This document shows positions 34,865 to 43,829 of a stretch of 64,000 nt of DNA, piece by piece. The DNA comes from Archaeoglobaceae archaeon. GTDB lineage: Archaea; Halobacteriota; Archaeoglobi; Archaeoglobales; Archaeoglobaceae. Position numbers and translations under genes: made by a program. Within the stretch, counting starts at the first letter, position 1. Each line of letters begins with the position of its first letter. Below the pieces are notes generated by a model that saw nothing but the letters and a program-made list of their open reading frames with translations, was not told the DNA's origin and did no database searches. Location of the stretch: contig JANXDX010000019.1 of the NCBI GenBank assembly GCA_025058735.1, positions 1 through 64,000 of the forward strand, in the 5' to 3' direction.

Positions 34865-36004
34865 ATGGAGATAGTAGATCTAGGTGTCCTTTGCAGTGGT
34901 ATAAAAGAGAATAAGTACGGTCTAGCTTTAGCTAGATGTAAAGGTAACGTAGCTGCAGTTTTTACAAAGAATTCAATAAAATCTGCATCGGTTTTAGTAT
35001 GTCAAGAAAACGTTTCCAATGGTAAAATTGAAGGCTTAATAGTAAACAGTGGATGTGCAAACGCTTTTACTGGAGAAAAAGGTTATGAAGATGCTAAAGA
35101 AATGTGTAAAATTGCAGCAAAGATCTTCAACTGCAGTGAGAAAAAAATTGCAATAGCTTCTACAGGAGTTATAGGAAAATTTTTAGACATGGAATGGATA
35201 AGAAAAAAAGTGAAAGAAGTTTACCACGATCTTGGAAAAAGTTATGAACATGCAGAAAAATTTGCTAAAGCAATTGTTACAACAGACAGATTTATAAAAA
35301 AAGCTTCTTCCGAAAAAGCTAGTATTTCAGCTGTTGCAAAAGGAGCTGGAATGATCGCTCCAAACATGGCTACCATGCTATGTTTTATCTTTACCTCTGC
35401 TAGCTTTGAAAGCGGAGAATTGTACGAAATGCTTAAAGAGGCTGTAGACGAGAGTTTCAACAAGTTAGTGGTTGATGGAGATACTTCAACAAATGATACA
35501 GTTTTACTTGTAGCATTGAACAAGGAAAAAGTTCAAAAAGATGTTTTCTGCGATGAACTGAAAAAAGTCTGCAAATCTATAGCTTACCAAATTGCAAAAG
35601 ATGGTGAAGGATCTACCAGAACTTTTACAGTTAAAGTTACTGGAGCTGAAAGTAAGGAAGAAGCTGAAAGAGTAGCAAAAGCCATAGCTTCATCTCTTTT
35701 AGTTAAAACAGCGATCTTTGGTAGAGATCCCAACTGGGGTAGAATTGTTGCTGCTGTTGGCTATTCCACCAAAGTTGATGAAAAGATTTCGATAGCTTTC
35801 TCTTCTGGAAAAAGTGGAGAAGAAGTTTACGTTGTGGTCGATGGAAAGATAACAGGAATTGAGCGCGAGGCTAAAAAGGTAATGGAGGAGAATGAACACT
35901 TTGAAATAGTAGTTGATCTAAACAAAGGCAATTGCGAAAGTTTTGCAATAGGCTGTGATCTTAGCTACGACTACGTTAAAATCAACTCTGCTTATACAAC
36001 TTAG
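34865..36004 (+). CDS. argJ: Bifunctional ornithine acetyltransferase / N-acetylglutamate synthase
   Basis: ArgJ recycles the acetyl group from N-acetylornithine to glutamate in arginine synthesis. The self-cleavage site is MAPNMATM-type: MIAPNMATMLCFIFT with A169-T170, the threonine becoming the nucleophile of the beta chain. Other motifs are GLIVNSGCANAFTG near the start and KTAIFGRDPNWGRI near the end. The frame stays open 52 codons upstream, but that part is antisense to pgk and unlike ArgJ; the start MEIVDLGVLCSGIKENKYG fits. It overlaps the 3' end of convergent korB by 23 bases. Confidence 0.93.
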   Translation: MEIVDLGVLCSGIKENKYGLALARCKGNVAAVFTKNSIKSASVLVCQENVSNGKIEGLIVNSGCANAFTGEKGYEDAKEMCKIAAKIFNCSEKKIAIASTGVIGKFLDMEWIRKKVKEVYHDLGKSYEHAEKFAKAIVTTDRFIKKASSEKASISAVAKGAGMIAPNMATMLCFIFTSASFESGELYEMLKEAVDESFNKLVVDGDTSTNDTVLLVALNKEKVQKDVFCDELKKVCKSIAYQIAKDGEGSTRTFTVKVTGAESKEEAERVAKAIASSLLVKTAIFGRDPNWGRIVAAVGYSTKVDEKISIAFSSGKSGEEVYVVVDGKITGIEREAKKVMEENEHFEIVVDLNKGNCESFAIGCDLSYDYVKINSAYTT

Positions 36005-36758
36005 CTTTTTTTAATCTTTCTTCGAAAGTTTCTTTTTCTTCTTTGAAAAATATTCCAAGTGGAATCTTTTCTTTTTCAAGCATTTTTTCAAAAAGTTTAG
36101 ATCTATCTGGGATCGAATCCATGTAGTATATTCTTTCCTCAAACCATTCTCTTGTCATCAGATCATTATAAGTCGTGCAAGGCTGTAAAATGTCTACAAC
36201 TGCTGCTCCTCTGTGTTTCATAGCCTCTTTCATAATCTCTTTCAATTCTCTTATATGATAAGCGTAAGCTCTTGCGATGAAGGTGTATCCTGAAACGAAA
36301 GCTAAAAGAATAGGATTTATAGCATCGTGAACATTTGCATACGGCATAGCTTTTAGTTTAACGTTCAAAGGTAAAGTAGGTCCAGCCTGACCTTTTGTAA
36401 GACCGTAAACAGCATTGTCATGTATAAAAACCTTTAAATCAAGATTTCTTCTGCCTAGAGCTAAAAAATGTCCTGCTCCTATACCTAATATATCTCCATC
36501 TCCTCCAGAAACTATAACTAAAAGTTCTGGCTTTGAAAGTTTTATTCCAGAAGCAACAGGTATAGCTCTTCCATGTAACGTGTGTACGTTGAAAGACCCT
36601 TTTAAGTAGTAAACGATCCTAGAAGAACATCCGATCCCTCCAACAATAGAGAAATCTCGATTGATATCTATCAAAGCTTTTTGCAGGGCAGAAAGTATTC
36701 CGTAGTTTCCACATCCCGGACACCACTGTACCCATGCATCAGTCCTAAGCTCCTTCAC
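35982..36758 (-). CDS. korB: 2-oxoacid:ferredoxin oxidoreductase beta subunit
   Basis: The thiamine-diphosphate subunit: WCPGCGNYGIL with the cluster cysteines, GGIGCSSR, HTLHGRAIPVASG, the TPP/Mg motif GDGDILGIGAGHFLALGRRN and NAVYGLTKGQAGPT. It oxidatively decarboxylates a 2-oxoacid to its CoA ester and reduces ferredoxin; 2-oxoglutarate is the usual substrate of this two-subunit form but others are possible. The partner korA overlaps by 14 bases upstream. Confidence 0.9.
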   Translation of the reverse strand: MKELRTDAWVQWCPGCGNYGILSALQKALIDINRDFSIVGGIGCSSRIVYYLKGSFNVHTLHGRAIPVASGIKLSKPELLVIVSGGDGDILGIGAGHFLALGRRNLDLKVFIHDNAVYGLTKGQAGPTLPLNVKLKAMPYANVHDAINPILLAFVSGYTFIARAYAYHIRELKEIMKEAMKHRGAAVVDILQPCTTYNDLMTREWFEERIYYMDSIPDRSKLFEKMLEKEKIPLGIFFKEEKETFEERLKKAKLYKQS

Positions 36759-38445
36759 TTAAAATCACCTCTTTTTGACCTTCTAAAGTTGCTTTAATAG
36801 CTTTTACAACCTCATTTTCATATATTGGTCTAGCATTTAGCTTTCTCGCTACAGTATCTACGTTTCTTAAAAGAAAAGCCAGTTGGCCAGAATTAGATTC
36901 TATGCACAAAACTTTACCTTCTAATTCTTTAATTCTAGGAAAAGGACTCAATACTCTTATCTGTATAAATTTCACTGGAATGTCTATCTGCTGAATAGCA
37001 TCGATTATTGCATTCTTTGTAGAACCAAAGGAAACTATCGTTACTTCAGCATTTTCTTCCCCATAAACTTTGTACTTTTCTTTTAAAAATTCGTCGATCT
37101 TTTTAAATTTTTCTATCCTCTTTAGCATCATTTTTTCTCTTTCTATCGGATCTTCTGTTACAAATCCCATCTCATCATGCTCCAAACCGCTGAAGATTTG
37201 TGGGACAGAAAAATTTTTTGTTATTATTTTATTTTTTCTATTAAATAAATTTTCAATCTCTAAACTGTCTATCGATACTATTGAAGATGCTAGATACTTG
37301 TCAAGTAGATGGATCACTGGCACTCTAAATCTCTCTGAAATCTCAAAACTTAGAAAAACATCTTTTATTGCTTCTTCATGATTTCCTGAAGCAATTACAA
37401 CTTTTTGACAATCTCCATGACCTGAAAAGATTGTGTGCAAAAGATCTTGCTGACCTGTACGAGTTGCTATTCCAGTACTAGGGCCCGCACGCATCCATAG
37501 AGTTATCACTATTGGGATTTCTGCTTGCACAGCGAAGCTGATCATTTCATTCATTAAACTAAAACCTGGGCCACTCGTTGAAACTGAAACTCTTGAACCA
37601 CATATACTTGCCCCAAGGGCCATTCCTATAGCAGCAATTTCATCTTCAGCTTGAACTGTGATAATTTCGGTATTTTCTATAAAAAGAGGTTCATCTGTAG
37701 CTGGAGTTATTGGATAATAGCTCATGAATTCAAGTCCAGCTTTGATCTTTGCAGTAGCGACAGCCTCACTTCCACTTAGAAGTATTTTTTTCTTTTTAAT
37801 TTCAGGCAAATATCCCCTCTCAATTTTTGAAACTTTTTCTAAGGCGATTTTCATTGCTCTAACGTTATCTTCTGGATTCGGAAATTGTCTTCTTATAGAT
37901 TGTTCTATCGTTTTCTCGCCAACTCCTATAAGATAAAGTCCAACAGATAAACCCATTACGTTTATAGCTCTAGAAATTGAACTTATAGGCTTTTTCAATT
38001 CATCAGATAGCTTTACAATCATTTCTTTCAAGTTTAGTGCTACTATTCTGAGATCTTTTTTCTTCAAAACTTCTTCAAGTTTAGAGTCTCCATATGCGTT
38101 CAAGATCCTATTTTTCAAAGCTTTACTCATCGAGGGTATATTCGAGGGTTTCTTTTCAAAACTTTTCAAATCGCAAATCAGAAGGGCATCTTTTTTTAGA
38201 TTTTCTAAATGAGTAAAAACACTTTCAGCATCTAAAGCTATTAAGGAATCTAATGGTAATTTTAAAGACTTTTTTCCAACTCTTATGTGGTAATAACTGT
38301 GAGCTCCGACTATGTTGCTGTGGTACTCTCTACTTCCAAAGACGTCGTACCCTTTCATTGCAAAAGCTCTGATAGCTATTTGGCCAGCAGACTCTATTCC
38401 GCTACCCTGAGGACCAGCTACAGCTAAACTAAGATCAACCTTCAT
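36745..38445 (-). CDS. korA: 2-oxoacid:ferredoxin oxidoreductase, fused gamma-alpha subunit
   Basis: Residues 1-185 are the gamma domain (LAVAGPQGSGIESAGQIAIR, FGSREYHSNIVGAHSYYHIR); about 205 onwards is the alpha (pyrimidine-binding) domain with the YPITPATDE motif, VQAEDEIAAIGMALGASICG and VSTSGPGFSLMNEMISFA. The fusion is the usual KorA architecture in Archaeoglobus-like and thermoacidophilic archaea. Together with KorB it links 2-oxoacids, CoA and ferredoxin; in an autotroph it may run reductively. It overlaps a small zinc-ribbon gene by 11 bases upstream. Confidence 0.92.
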   Translation of the reverse strand: MKVDLSLAVAGPQGSGIESAGQIAIRAFAMKGYDVFGSREYHSNIVGAHSYYHIRVGKKSLKLPLDSLIALDAESVFTHLENLKKDALLICDLKSFEKKPSNIPSMSKALKNRILNAYGDSKLEEVLKKKDLRIVALNLKEMIVKLSDELKKPISSISRAINVMGLSVGLYLIGVGEKTIEQSIRRQFPNPEDNVRAMKIALEKVSKIERGYLPEIKKKKILLSGSEAVATAKIKAGLEFMSYYPITPATDEPLFIENTEIITVQAEDEIAAIGMALGASICGSRVSVSTSGPGFSLMNEMISFAVQAEIPIVITLWMRAGPSTGIATRTGQQDLLHTIFSGHGDCQKVVIASGNHEEAIKDVFLSFEISERFRVPVIHLLDKYLASSIVSIDSLEIENLFNRKNKIITKNFSVPQIFSGLEHDEMGFVTEDPIEREKMMLKRIEKFKKIDEFLKEKYKVYGEENAEVTIVSFGSTKNAIIDAIQQIDIPVKFIQIRVLSPFPRIKELEGKVLCIESNSGQLAFLLRNVDTVARKLNARPIYENEVVKAIKATLEGQKEVILSEGA

Positions 38446-38698
38446 AGATTTCTTCTCTAAAACTGCTGTCTATGTAAGTGCAGTGGAAGATTTCATGATC
38501 TTTGTGAAATTCAATCTCATCTATGTAGAAAGAACTTCCGCAAGTTTTGCACCAAAAGATTGTACCATCGATTTTAAGTTCTTCAAAAAGTTCGCAATAA
38601 AAATCGTTCGTATAAAACATCTCTCTTTTTAAGCAATAGCCTACAAAAGAATAATGTATATGTGGAGACCAGTTGTTGCAAGTCTCACATTTCTTCAT
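38435..38698 (-). CDS. Small cysteine/histidine-rich protein upstream of korAB
   Basis: An 87-residue protein with three probable metal-binding elements: MKKCETCNNWSPH at the start, a middle CELFEE stretch, and FWCKTCGSSFYIDEIEFHKDH near the end, so CxxC...CxxC plus histidines. No named family recognised. It overlaps korA by 11 bases and is the first gene of that unit, so it may serve the oxidoreductase (for example in cluster handling), but this is inference from context alone. Confidence 0.7.
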   Translation of the reverse strand: MKKCETCNNWSPHIHYSFVGYCLKREMFYTNDFYCELFEELKIDGTIFWCKTCGSSFYIDEIEFHKDHEIFHCTYIDSSFREEIYEG

Positions 38699-38739
38699 AA
38701 TTGCAGTTTTTCTAGGAACTTAAGTATTTTGCTGCATAA

Positions 38740-39486
38740 CTAAATTTCTGGAACGATGATCCTTCTACCGTTGTACTTCAAGATCTCAACATTTATACCA
38801 TAGACTTCCCTTATCACATCCTCATTCAAAGCTTCAACACTACCAAAAGTGTGTATCTTTCCATCTTTCAGCACCAAGATCTTTTCAGCGTAGTTTAAAG
38901 CTAAGTTAAGATCGTGGACAGTTACGATAGCAGAAACGTTTTTCTCCTTCACAGCCTTCTTTACTATCCTCATAACTTCGATCTGATTTTTTACATCGAG
39001 GTTGTTTGTAGGTTCATCTAACAAGAGATATCTCGGTTGTTGAGCAAAAGCCCTTGCAAGCAAAACTAGCTGCAATTCACCTCCACTAAGCTCGTTCAAT
39101 TTTCTCAATGCAAGCTTTTCCAACTTGAAAAGTTTTATCACTTCTTCGACAATTTTTACATCCTCTTCTCCAACCTCCCATTTAATGTACGGTCTCCTTC
39201 CTAAAAGGATTGCATCAAAAACTGTAAGAAAACTAACTTCTCCCCTCTGCGGAACGTAACCGAACAGTTTAGCTATTTCTTCTAATTTCAGATTGTTCAA
39301 ATTTATTTTTTCAATTAAAATAGAACCTTTAGGCTTTAGAATTCTGTTCAAACACTTCAACATAGTGGTTTTTCCACTACCATTAGGTCCTAGAACAAAA
39401 AGCATCTCTCCTTCTTCTAAACGAAAAACTATGTCTTTTAAAACTTCAAAATTTCTATAAGAAAAGGAGAAGTTAGCCTCTAACAT
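38740..39486 (-). CDS. ABC transporter ATPase, iron/cobalamin (FecE/BtuD) type
   Basis: Walker A GPNGSGKTT, Q-loop GYVPQRGEV, signature LSGGELQLVLLARAFAQQP, Walker B YLLLDEPTNNLDV and VTVHDLNLALNYAEK are complete. About 248 residues from the start MLEANFSFSYRNFEVL, which overlaps the permease gene by 14 bases; a longer frame to 39525 is possible but unlike the family. Drives the COG0614-type importer of the FmdE operon. Confidence 0.9.
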   Translation of the reverse strand: MLEANFSFSYRNFEVLKDIVFRLEEGEMLFVLGPNGSGKTTMLKCLNRILKPKGSILIEKINLNNLKLEEIAKLFGYVPQRGEVSFLTVFDAILLGRRPYIKWEVGEEDVKIVEEVIKLFKLEKLALRKLNELSGGELQLVLLARAFAQQPRYLLLDEPTNNLDVKNQIEVMRIVKKAVKEKNVSAIVTVHDLNLALNYAEKILVLKDGKIHTFGSVEALNEDVIREVYGINVEILKYNGRRIIVPEI

Positions 39487-40513
39487 GCTTACCCCTAAGA
39501 AGCAAGTATATGAACATTGGTGCACCGACTATCGAAGTTATTATCCCAACTGGAATTATTATCGGTGAAATTACGTTTCTTCCAATAGTATCTGCAGCTA
39601 GAAGTAAACAAGCTCCAACTAAAGAACTTGTTGGTATGAGAAATCTGTAATCCCCTCCAATTATTAATCTTACGAAGTGTGGAGCTACCAAACACACAAA
39701 TCCTATGATTCCAGTAAAAGAGACACATATCGCTGTGAGAAGAGCAGAGATCAGCATCCCTTCAAGTCTAACTTTTTTTGGATTAACTCCTAAAGATATA
39801 GCAGTTTCATCTCCAGTTAGTAAAGAATTGTAATCCCATCTCCTATAGAAGAAATAAACAAAACAAAAGATAAAAGCTAAAGTTATTACTTCGATCTCTA
39901 TCCACTTTGTCCTTCCAACATCACCAAAAGTCCAAAAAACTATCGAGGCAACTTGAACATCTGTCGCAAAATATTGGATAAGCATAACTCCAGCTTGGAA
40001 AAGAGCAGACATTGCAACTCCTGCAAGTATTATAGCTTCTGGAGATAGATCTCTAAGCTTTGCAAGAGTTAGGACAACGAAAACGCTTATAAGTGATCCA
40101 GCAAAAGCAAAGATCGGAACTATGTAAGGATTAAAGATTGTAAGAGATTCACCAACTCTATGCATTTGTCCAGCACCAAGGAACACTATAGCTACTGCAG
40201 CTCCAAAAGCAGCTCCTTGTGCAACCCCTATTGTAAACGGTGTTGCAAGAGGGTTTCTCAGAACACACTGAGTTACTGCACCAGTTACACCTAAGCTAGC
40301 ACCAACTACTATAGCTGAAACTATTCTTGGAATCCTAACGTTCCACAAGATCGGATTTCCATTGAATATTTCAAATAAAAGTTCTGAAACTGAAATTCTG
40401 TAACTTCCAAGTCCTAGAGATATTAGAGTTAGTAAAATAAGGAGAAAAATTAAAGATAAACTGAAAGAAAATCTTTTAAAAATTAACCTTTTGTATTCAC
40501 CAGCTACTGACAT
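39473..40513 (-). CDS. ABC transporter permease, FecCD/BtuC family
   Basis: About ten hydrophobic helices. Family features are NVRIPRIVSAIVVGASLGVTG near the start, QCVLRNPLATPFTIGVAQGA, VFWTFGDVGRTKW and VGFVCLVAPHFVRLIIG near the end. The type imports iron-siderophore, haem, cobalamin or metal complexes. It overlaps the binding-protein gene by 17 bases. Ligand not determinable here. Confidence 0.92.
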   Translation of the reverse strand: MSVAGEYKRLIFKRFSFSLSLIFLLILLTLISLGLGSYRISVSELLFEIFNGNPILWNVRIPRIVSAIVVGASLGVTGAVTQCVLRNPLATPFTIGVAQGAAFGAAVAIVFLGAGQMHRVGESLTIFNPYIVPIFAFAGSLISVFVVLTLAKLRDLSPEAIILAGVAMSALFQAGVMLIQYFATDVQVASIVFWTFGDVGRTKWIEIEVITLAFIFCFVYFFYRRWDYNSLLTGDETAISLGVNPKKVRLEGMLISALLTAICVSFTGIIGFVCLVAPHFVRLIIGGDYRFLIPTSSLVGACLLLAADTIGRNVISPIIIPVGIITSIVGAPMFIYLLLRGKHVRG

Positions 40514-41600
40514 TTATCTTCCCAAGTTCACCGTACTTCGATGCTATTTCATCGTAAAGCTCTTTTCCAACAAAGAACTTGTAAATTTCGTTTGCCTTCT
40601 CTCTAATATTTACATCTTTGAACTTTTCTGGCATCAGAACTTTCCCTATCCAGTAACTGTTCACCAAAGCCTGTTCGACGTTCGTGTTGTAGAAGTTGAA
40701 GGAATAAATTCCATAGACTCTTTCTTCTCTAAACGCCTTGAGCGATTGATAAAAAGCCTTGTCTTTTTCGTAATCCTTTTTAACTAGGAAGAGGTTTCCT
40801 AGATCTAGAAATATAACGTCCGGTTGCTCTTTTAGTATGAACTCCCTGTCTATCATGAATGGAGTAAGTATCGTCGTGTTGAACTTGCAAGCTATGTTCT
40901 CTGAATATACGTTGTTAACTTCAAATGGAGGAAATCTGCACTGTGTAGACGTGAAACCATGCTGTCCTTTAAATCCAAGTGCTCCAACGTAAACTTTTGG
41001 TTTTTCAATTCCCTTAGTTCTCTCATTTAGATCTATAACAACTCTTTCTATGTAGCTTACAATCTCCTTAGCTCTCTCCTCTTTGTTCAATATTTTCCCA
41101 GCAAGCTTTATCGATTCAAAAAGCTCAGTAGTTCTAAAATTACCCAGTACTCCATAGTTTAGAACTACTACAGGAATTCCAGTCTTTTCTTGTAAATTGT
41201 CTGCATACTGAGCACTGACTACTGCAAATATAACGTCTGGCTTGAGTTTAATTATTTCTTCAACGTTTGGTTTTGGATCGTCTGGACCTCCAACTCCTAT
41301 AGTTGATAGATTTGCTAGTTGTGGATTTGCTAATCTATACGGTCGAGTATAAGTTTCCCACGCTTTTTCAGCATTCTCGACTCCAACCACTTTATCTGTA
41401 ACTTGTAAGTAAACTAGAATTCTCAAAGCTCCAGGGCCTATAGCTACTACTCTCTCAACCTTTTTTGGAACTTCAACAGTTCTTCCAGCTAGATCTGTTA
41501 CTTTTATTTTTTCATCAACTTTTTCGGTTTTCTGCTGTACACAACCGAAAAACAAAGAAACTAAAACTAAAAGAGATAAAATCAAAAAAGCTCTTCTCAC
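40497..41600 (-). CDS. ABC transporter substrate-binding lipoprotein (COG0614)
   Basis: Starts MRRAFLILSLLVLVSLFFGC, a lipoprotein signal with the cysteine at residue 20. The mature part has the two-lobed helical-backbone fold typical of iron/cobalamin binding proteins: VTDLAGRTVEVPKKVERVVAIG, LKPDVIFAV, GIPVVVLNYG and IFLDLGNLFLVKKDY. It is preceded by the FmdE-type gene with a 4-base overlap. Members beside fmdE genes have been suspected of taking up a metal needed by molybdenum/tungsten enzymes; the ligand is unproven. Confidence 0.9.
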   Translation of the reverse strand: MRRAFLILSLLVLVSLFFGCVQQKTEKVDEKIKVTDLAGRTVEVPKKVERVVAIGPGALRILVYLQVTDKVVGVENAEKAWETYTRPYRLANPQLANLSTIGVGGPDDPKPNVEEIIKLKPDVIFAVVSAQYADNLQEKTGIPVVVLNYGVLGNFRTTELFESIKLAGKILNKEERAKEIVSYIERVVIDLNERTKGIEKPKVYVGALGFKGQHGFTSTQCRFPPFEVNNVYSENIACKFNTTILTPFMIDREFILKEQPDVIFLDLGNLFLVKKDYEKDKAFYQSLKAFREERVYGIYSFNFYNTNVEQALVNSYWIGKVLMPEKFKDVNIREKANEIYKFFVGKELYDEIASKYGELGKINVSSW

Positions 41601-42262
41601 AATACCACCTCCTCCATCTTCGAATTCTCAAACTTCACGATCCCTCTACCAACGACAGCGTAATAACTGCCAGAACACTTTAAACAAAGACCATCCTTTA
41701 TTCTAGTGATCATCACAGATTCTCCACACTTTTTGCACCTAGAATCTTTAAAAATCGGAGCTCTTTCAATAGGTTCAACTTTTACTCTCTCTATTTTAAA
41801 TTCTTTCTCTGGAATTTCTAGCATTTTCCAACTTATTTTTTCCCAAAGTTCAGAAAGTTCTTTTAACTCTTCAGAACTTCCACTTCTTTTAACTACGACT
41901 TTGTCAAAAAGTTCTAAAGCTCTCCTGTCAAAATACTTTCTAATTTTTTCAGTCTCTACGTAAATTCTTACTCCATTCCAGTCACTTCTTCTAACTAATG
42001 TGAGAGCATTTTTTCCAAGATCTAAATATATAAGACTGTTGTTCCCAAAAGTGCAACCAGTTGCAACTTGAACACCATCGGTTAAGCAGTTGTTGCATTC
42101 AACTATTGCCAAGACGTCTTCTGCTATACTAATTCCTTCATCTCTACTAACTATTTCTAAATTTTTCATAGCTATGTCTGAAATCCTGATACCCAACGCC
42201 AGAAATGGACATGAATGTCCATGAAATTCTCTAGCTTTCTTCAGCAATTCTGCTAAGTCCAT
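41597..42262 (-). CDS. FmdE-family protein with C-terminal zinc finger
   Basis: The FmdE domain occupies residues 1-150: FHGHSCPFLALGIRI (the conserved H-x-H-x-C-P, residues 13-18), VECNNCLTDGVQVATGCTFGN and LDLGKNALTLV. A zinc-finger-like tail has CKKCGE and CLKCSGSYYAV. The family is named after a protein that co-purifies with tungsten/molybdenum formylmethanofuran dehydrogenase, but many members lie apart from that enzyme and beside ABC importers, as here. First gene of a four-gene unit; it overlaps the binding-protein gene by ATGA. Confidence 0.88.
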   Translation of the reverse strand: MDLAELLKKAREFHGHSCPFLALGIRISDIAMKNLEIVSRDEGISIAEDVLAIVECNNCLTDGVQVATGCTFGNNSLIYLDLGKNALTLVRRSDWNGVRIYVETEKIRKYFDRRALELFDKVVVKRSGSSEELKELSELWEKISWKMLEIPEKEFKIERVKVEPIERAPIFKDSRCKKCGESVMITRIKDGLCLKCSGSYYAVVGRGIVKFENSKMEEVVL

Positions 42263-42434
42263 GTTATATGTTTGATATAAGTTAATAAATTTTTCTCTTT
42301 TAGTATTAAAATTAAATGACGATATTTTATTTAAATTTATTTAGATAAAATATTATTATATTATTTTTATCTTTTATTTTATAGAACATAAAATTAAAGG
42401 TAAAAACTTTAAAAGCGTAGACTAGAAAAGAGTC

Positions 42435-43820
42435 GTGAAGATACAGGCAGTACTAATAATATTGTTAGCAGCATTTTTAAGACTTTATGAACTTGGAAAA
42501 GTTCCACTTTTTTACGATGAAAGTATTCATTCTTACTTTGCAAACTTAGTTTTAAAAGGTGCTTACAGCTACAATCCCGCTTATCATGGCCCACTACTTT
42601 TCTACAGTGTAGCTCCTGTAATAGCTTTTTTCGGTGAAAGCGAATTTACTCTGCGCTTAATACCAGCAGTTCTAGGAACTCTTTTCGTAGCATCAATTTT
42701 ACTTTATCGTCGCTTCATTGGAAATTCTGCAATCTTTGCCGCAATATTTGCTGCAGTTTCTCCTGTTATAGTTAATTATTCAAGGTTTTACAGGGAAGAC
42801 GTTTACCAACTTCTGTTTACATCACTTGCAATATACTTCATCCTCTGTTATCTAGAAAAGAAAAAATCTTGGAAAGAGTTGAAAGTTGATAGAGATTCAC
42901 TTTATTTAATTTTTGCAGCTATTTTCTTAGCTTTTTTTGCTTCCGTAAAAGAAACTTTTTACATTTTTGCGGCCCTCATAGCTGTTTATTTAGCTTTAGA
43001 TTTAAAGAGAATAAGATCTTCAGATCTTCTAATTTCTGCAGTAGTATTTTTAACTATTTACCTTTGCATGTACTCGAACTTCTTCACATCAGCAATCTCA
43101 GAATTTCCAGCGATCAAAGCTATAAGTTACTGGAAGTACCAGCACGATATAGCTAGAATTTCTGGCCCTCCATATTACTTTTTGGAACTACTTTTACTGT
43201 ACGATCTACCCCTTCTAATTTTAGCTTTCATCGCCGTGAAAAGATGGTTGAAGGAGAGAGACGAATTTAAGTCAATGTTCATCTTTCTCTTCTTTACAAA
43301 TTTAATATTTTATTCCTACATGCAAGAAAAAGTTCCGTGGCTTCTTGTCCATATAGAGTTTCCCATGATAATGCTTGCAGCAACTGCTGTAGGAAAAAGA
43401 TCATTTGTTTTATCAACGATCTATCTACTCTACGGTTGTGTATTTTTGAACTTCGTGAATCCTGTAAATCCAGCAGAGCCAGCTTTGTATTTGCCAACAC
43501 AGTTTGATGTTAAAGAAGCTAGGAAATTTGAAGGAAAGATCAGCATAGTTGCAAGGGCAGACGAATACTGGCCTCTAGTCTGGTACTTGAAAGGGAAAAA
43601 GGTCTACTACTCCTACGTACCAGATTCAGATATAATAATAGCTAACTACATCGAAGCCTCTAAAATTGAAGGAGAATGGAAAAAAGAAAACCTAGTTGTA
43701 AGATGTTGGACTTTTTGGACAAATCCAAGTATTGAAAAAATTCCAGAATTTCTAATTTTCAGAAAACCTCTAGCGGAAGTTTACTGCCTGAATTTTACAA
43801 TTTTTAGAAAAATATATTAA
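42435..43820 (+). CDS. Agl23-type (TIGR03663) membrane glycosylation protein
   Basis: Begins with a GTG and a membrane helix, followed by the GT-C-like stretch FLRLYELGKVPLFYDESIHSY, then PAYHGPLLFY and TLRLIPAVLGTLF. These are diagnostic of TIGR03663, called flippase activity-associated protein Agl23 after work in Haloferax. About ten hydrophobic segments precede a short extracytoplasmic C-terminal domain. It likely takes part in moving or modifying lipid-linked sugars for protein N-glycosylation, acting with AglB encoded 32 kb away. Its exact reaction is not established. Confidence 0.85.
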   Translation: MKIQAVLIILLAAFLRLYELGKVPLFYDESIHSYFANLVLKGAYSYNPAYHGPLLFYSVAPVIAFFGESEFTLRLIPAVLGTLFVASILLYRRFIGNSAIFAAIFAAVSPVIVNYSRFYREDVYQLLFTSLAIYFILCYLEKKKSWKELKVDRDSLYLIFAAIFLAFFASVKETFYIFAALIAVYLALDLKRIRSSDLLISAVVFLTIYLCMYSNFFTSAISEFPAIKAISYWKYQHDIARISGPPYYFLELLLLYDLPLLILAFIAVKRWLKERDEFKSMFIFLFFTNLIFYSYMQEKVPWLLVHIEFPMIMLAATAVGKRSFVLSTIYLLYGCVFLNFVNPVNPAEPALYLPTQFDVKEARKFEGKISIVARADEYWPLVWYLKGKKVYYSYVPDSDIIIANYIEASKIEGEWKKENLVVRCWTFWTNPSIEKIPEFLIFRKPLAEVYCLNFTIFRKIY

Positions 43821-43829
43821 TTTTAATTA

